A stretch of 64,000 nt of DNA from JAAUTT01 sp038213375. Its GTDB lineage: Bacteria; Bacteroidota; Bacteroidia; Bacteroidales; JAAUTT01. Both the position numbers and the translations under genes were made by a program. How positions within the stretch are numbered: position 1 is the first letter of the stretch; every line of letters starts with the position of its first letter. Where the stretch lies: contig JBBQTB010000024.1 of assembly GCA_038213375.1 (NCBI GenBank), forward strand, positions 16,887 through 80,886, in the 5' to 3' direction. Shown one piece after another: positions 62,394 through 64,000 of the stretch. A model generated the notes under the pieces. It made no database searches. It had not been told where the DNA came from and saw nothing but the letters and a program-made list of their open reading frames with translations.

Positions 62394-63914
62394 TATACGT
62401 GGCATTATGGATCTCCCACAGGCCCACCAACATATTTGAGCGATCCTTATTCGGCAACCCCTCGGGTGGAGTGTCCTCCCGGTACGCATATATTCTATGT
62501 AAATATCCATATGCCAAAATGTTTTGGTGATGTAACCCTACCCGTAACTGTTACTGTGCAACCTGAGGTTAAAGCTAGATTCGAAATTGATAAAACCAGT
62601 GGTTGCGCTCCAATGAAGATTATTATTAAAAATACAACCACAGGTGTTTCATTGGGAAATTGCAAATTTTTATGGTTCTTTGAAAACGATTCATCTGTAA
62701 TTCAAACAACGAGTTTGGCTTCGTTTTCGCATGAATATACTAACAAATCGGATTCATCTGTAACCTACCATCCTAAACTGGTGGTAAGACCCCTTGCGGG
62801 ATGTGGTTCAACCATGCAGAGCAGCGTGGTGGTCAATCCGGAAATTAATGCTCAATTCACAAAAACTAAAACCGAAGGTTGTAACCCACTATCTGTTCAA
62901 TTTACAAATGAAACAAAAGGTTATGGGAATGGGTATAAATGGGAGTTTAATAATGCCGCAACTGATACATCAAAAAATCCCCAGTATATTTTTACTAACC
63001 CCACCATAAGGGACTCGGTTTTTAATGTTAAATTGATAGCTACTTCTAAATATGCCTGTAAAGATACCGCTATTTACCCTGTAAAAGTATTTTCCAATAT
63101 TTCGGCTGGCTTTGCAGTAAACAAGAGAAGCGGATTTTCTCCATTAGATATAATTTTTACTAACACATCTAAAGGTGCAACTAAGCAAACATGGTTTTTT
63201 GGGGATGGCGAAACTTCGGATGTGCAAAACCCAACCCACACTTTCCTTAATGCAACTGATTCTTCACGAAAATTTTCAATTGTATTGACATCGATAAATA
63301 ATTACAATTGCTCTGATACATCAAAACTGTTGATTCGGGTAGACCCAAAATGTACAGCAAGTTTTATTTCCTCTACATCAATTGGCTTATCTCCTTTACT
63401 TATTAATTTCACAAATACATCCACCAATATTAACAGTCAAATTTGGAATTTTGGCGAAAGCAGCACTTCAATCGAGATAAATTCTATACATACATTTATC
63501 AATAATAGAAGTACACCAATAAAATTTTCCGTTAAGCTTAAGGTAAACAATCAATATGGTAGCTCTGATTCAATTACCAAAGATATTAGTGTATTACCAA
63601 ATTGTAAATCAATTGCACAATTCGAGGTAAATACAGACATTGGTCATTCACCATTAAACATAAACTTTACAAATAAATCGGATAATGCAGAGTCGTACAA
63701 ATGGCTATGCGGAGACTCTACTTTATCAACGAGTGTTAATCTCACTAAAACATTTACAAACAATGGCACTACGAATTTGATTTATACAATTAAGCTGGTT
63801 GCGTCTCATACTTATTGCAAGTCTGATACATTTACACACAATATTACTTTGTTGCCTAAATGTGCGTATTCCGGAAATAAAAGGACAGTCATTCCGGGAA
63901 TTGGCGGACAATGA
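62394..63914 (+). pseudogene. PKD-repeat continuation of the surface-protein gene, after a nonsense codon and cut by a repeat
   Basis: Directly after the TGA the same frame reads YTWHYGSPTGPPTYLSDPY and goes on for about 490 residues. It holds five PKD-like repeats of about 85-90 residues, starting near VKARFEIDKTSGCAPMKI, INAQFTKTKTEGCNPLSV, ISAGFAVNKRSGFSPLDI, CTASFISSTSIGLSPLLI and IAQFEVNTDIGHSPLNI. A separate ATG or similar start would have to be internal, so independent expression is unlikely. The native frame appears to stop near 63867; the last 15 residues (to Gln before the TGA at 63912) are encoded by 23-bp tandem repeats foreign to the gene. The protein has therefore lost its C-terminus. 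Confidence 0.75.
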
Positions 63915-64000
63915 TTCCGGGAATAAAAGGACAGTCATTCCGTTTTTGGGCGGACAGTGATTCCGGAAATAAAAGGACAGTGATTCCGGGAATAAAAGGA
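63868..64000. repeat. 23-bp tandem repeats, probable end of an IS21-like element
   Basis: Five full units and a partial sixth, each 23 bp, start at 63868, 63891, 63914, 63937, 63960 and 63983. Units 1, 3, 5 and 6 follow ATTCCGGRAATAAAAGGACA; units 2 and 4 are a second type with TTGGCGGACA or TTTGGGCGGACA. The alternation is regular. Multiple direct repeats at the ends are typical of IS21-family elements, where they bind the IstA transposase, so the gene is probably disrupted by such an element continuing beyond the window. The transposase itself is not visible. Confidence 0.7.

Noticed and set aside
63868..64000. CRISPR array
   Set aside because: The 23-bp units follow one another with no spacers, and no cas genes are present.

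Overview
The window looks like chromosomal DNA of a member of the Bacteroidota, most likely a Bacteroidales/Marinilabiliales-type lineage. The DNA is AT-rich. Promoters that can be recognised have the Bacteroidota form (TTG about 19 bases before TAnnTTTG). Clear Shine-Dalgarno sites are scarce. Lineage markers include a DUF6452/DUF6048 pair, an HU-like/SPOR protein, very long PAS hybrid kinases, an OmpR/kinase pair of the RprX/RprY kind, a bifunctional HisB and a bifunctional HisIE. TGA is used as an ordinary stop codon (hisG, mazG and others).

Layout. 1-1.7 kb: the 3' end of feoB, a 53-residue FeoB-associated Cys-rich protein and a TatD-family hydrolase, tightly packed. 1.9-12.8 kb: a 1713-residue hybrid kinase, nspC, an aldo/keto reductase, recG and an HU-like/SPOR protein. 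12.8-22 kb: a penicillin-acylase-family hydrolase, a POTRA-less Omp85 barrel, a second hybrid kinase, a SiaC-like protein, a MESH1-like HD hydrolase and tsaD. 22-31 kb: a TamB-like giant, ExbB-ExbD-TonB, the DUF6452/DUF6048 pair and yaaA. 31-42.8 kb: a DUF255 thioredoxin-fold protein, a YbhN-like membrane protein, an ABC exporter, arfB, a DUF6483 protein, mazG, a tandem jelly-roll protein and a two-component pair. 42.9-46.5 kb is a sparse accessory block: DUF2185, an orphan methyltransferase, a pentapeptide-repeat protein and a lipoprotein. 46.5-50.8 kb: a GH78-like rhamnosidase, tRNA-Leu(CAG) and a YihY protein.

50.8-60.2 kb is a complete histidine operon, hisG-D-C-B-[purU]-H-A-F-[DUF433/DUF5615 toxin-antitoxin]-IE. 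Its leader carries two consecutive attenuators. Each has its own short His-rich leader peptide (3 His in 17 residues, then 5 His in 14) followed by a hairpin and T-run. This duplicated attenuator, with a folate enzyme and a toxin-antitoxin pair embedded in the operon, is the most interesting system seen here.

Mobile and decaying DNA. Two short inverted-repeat elements of about 120 bp (37.8 and 60.3 kb) are each bounded by a perfect 6-bp target duplication and look like one MITE family. A 38-bp perfect palindrome, a REP-like hairpin doublet and a GNAT acetyltransferase remnant are also present. At the right edge, a large secreted IgGFc-binding/PKD-repeat gene is split by one in-frame TGA and then runs into 23-bp tandem repeats that resemble the end of an IS21-type element continuing beyond the window.
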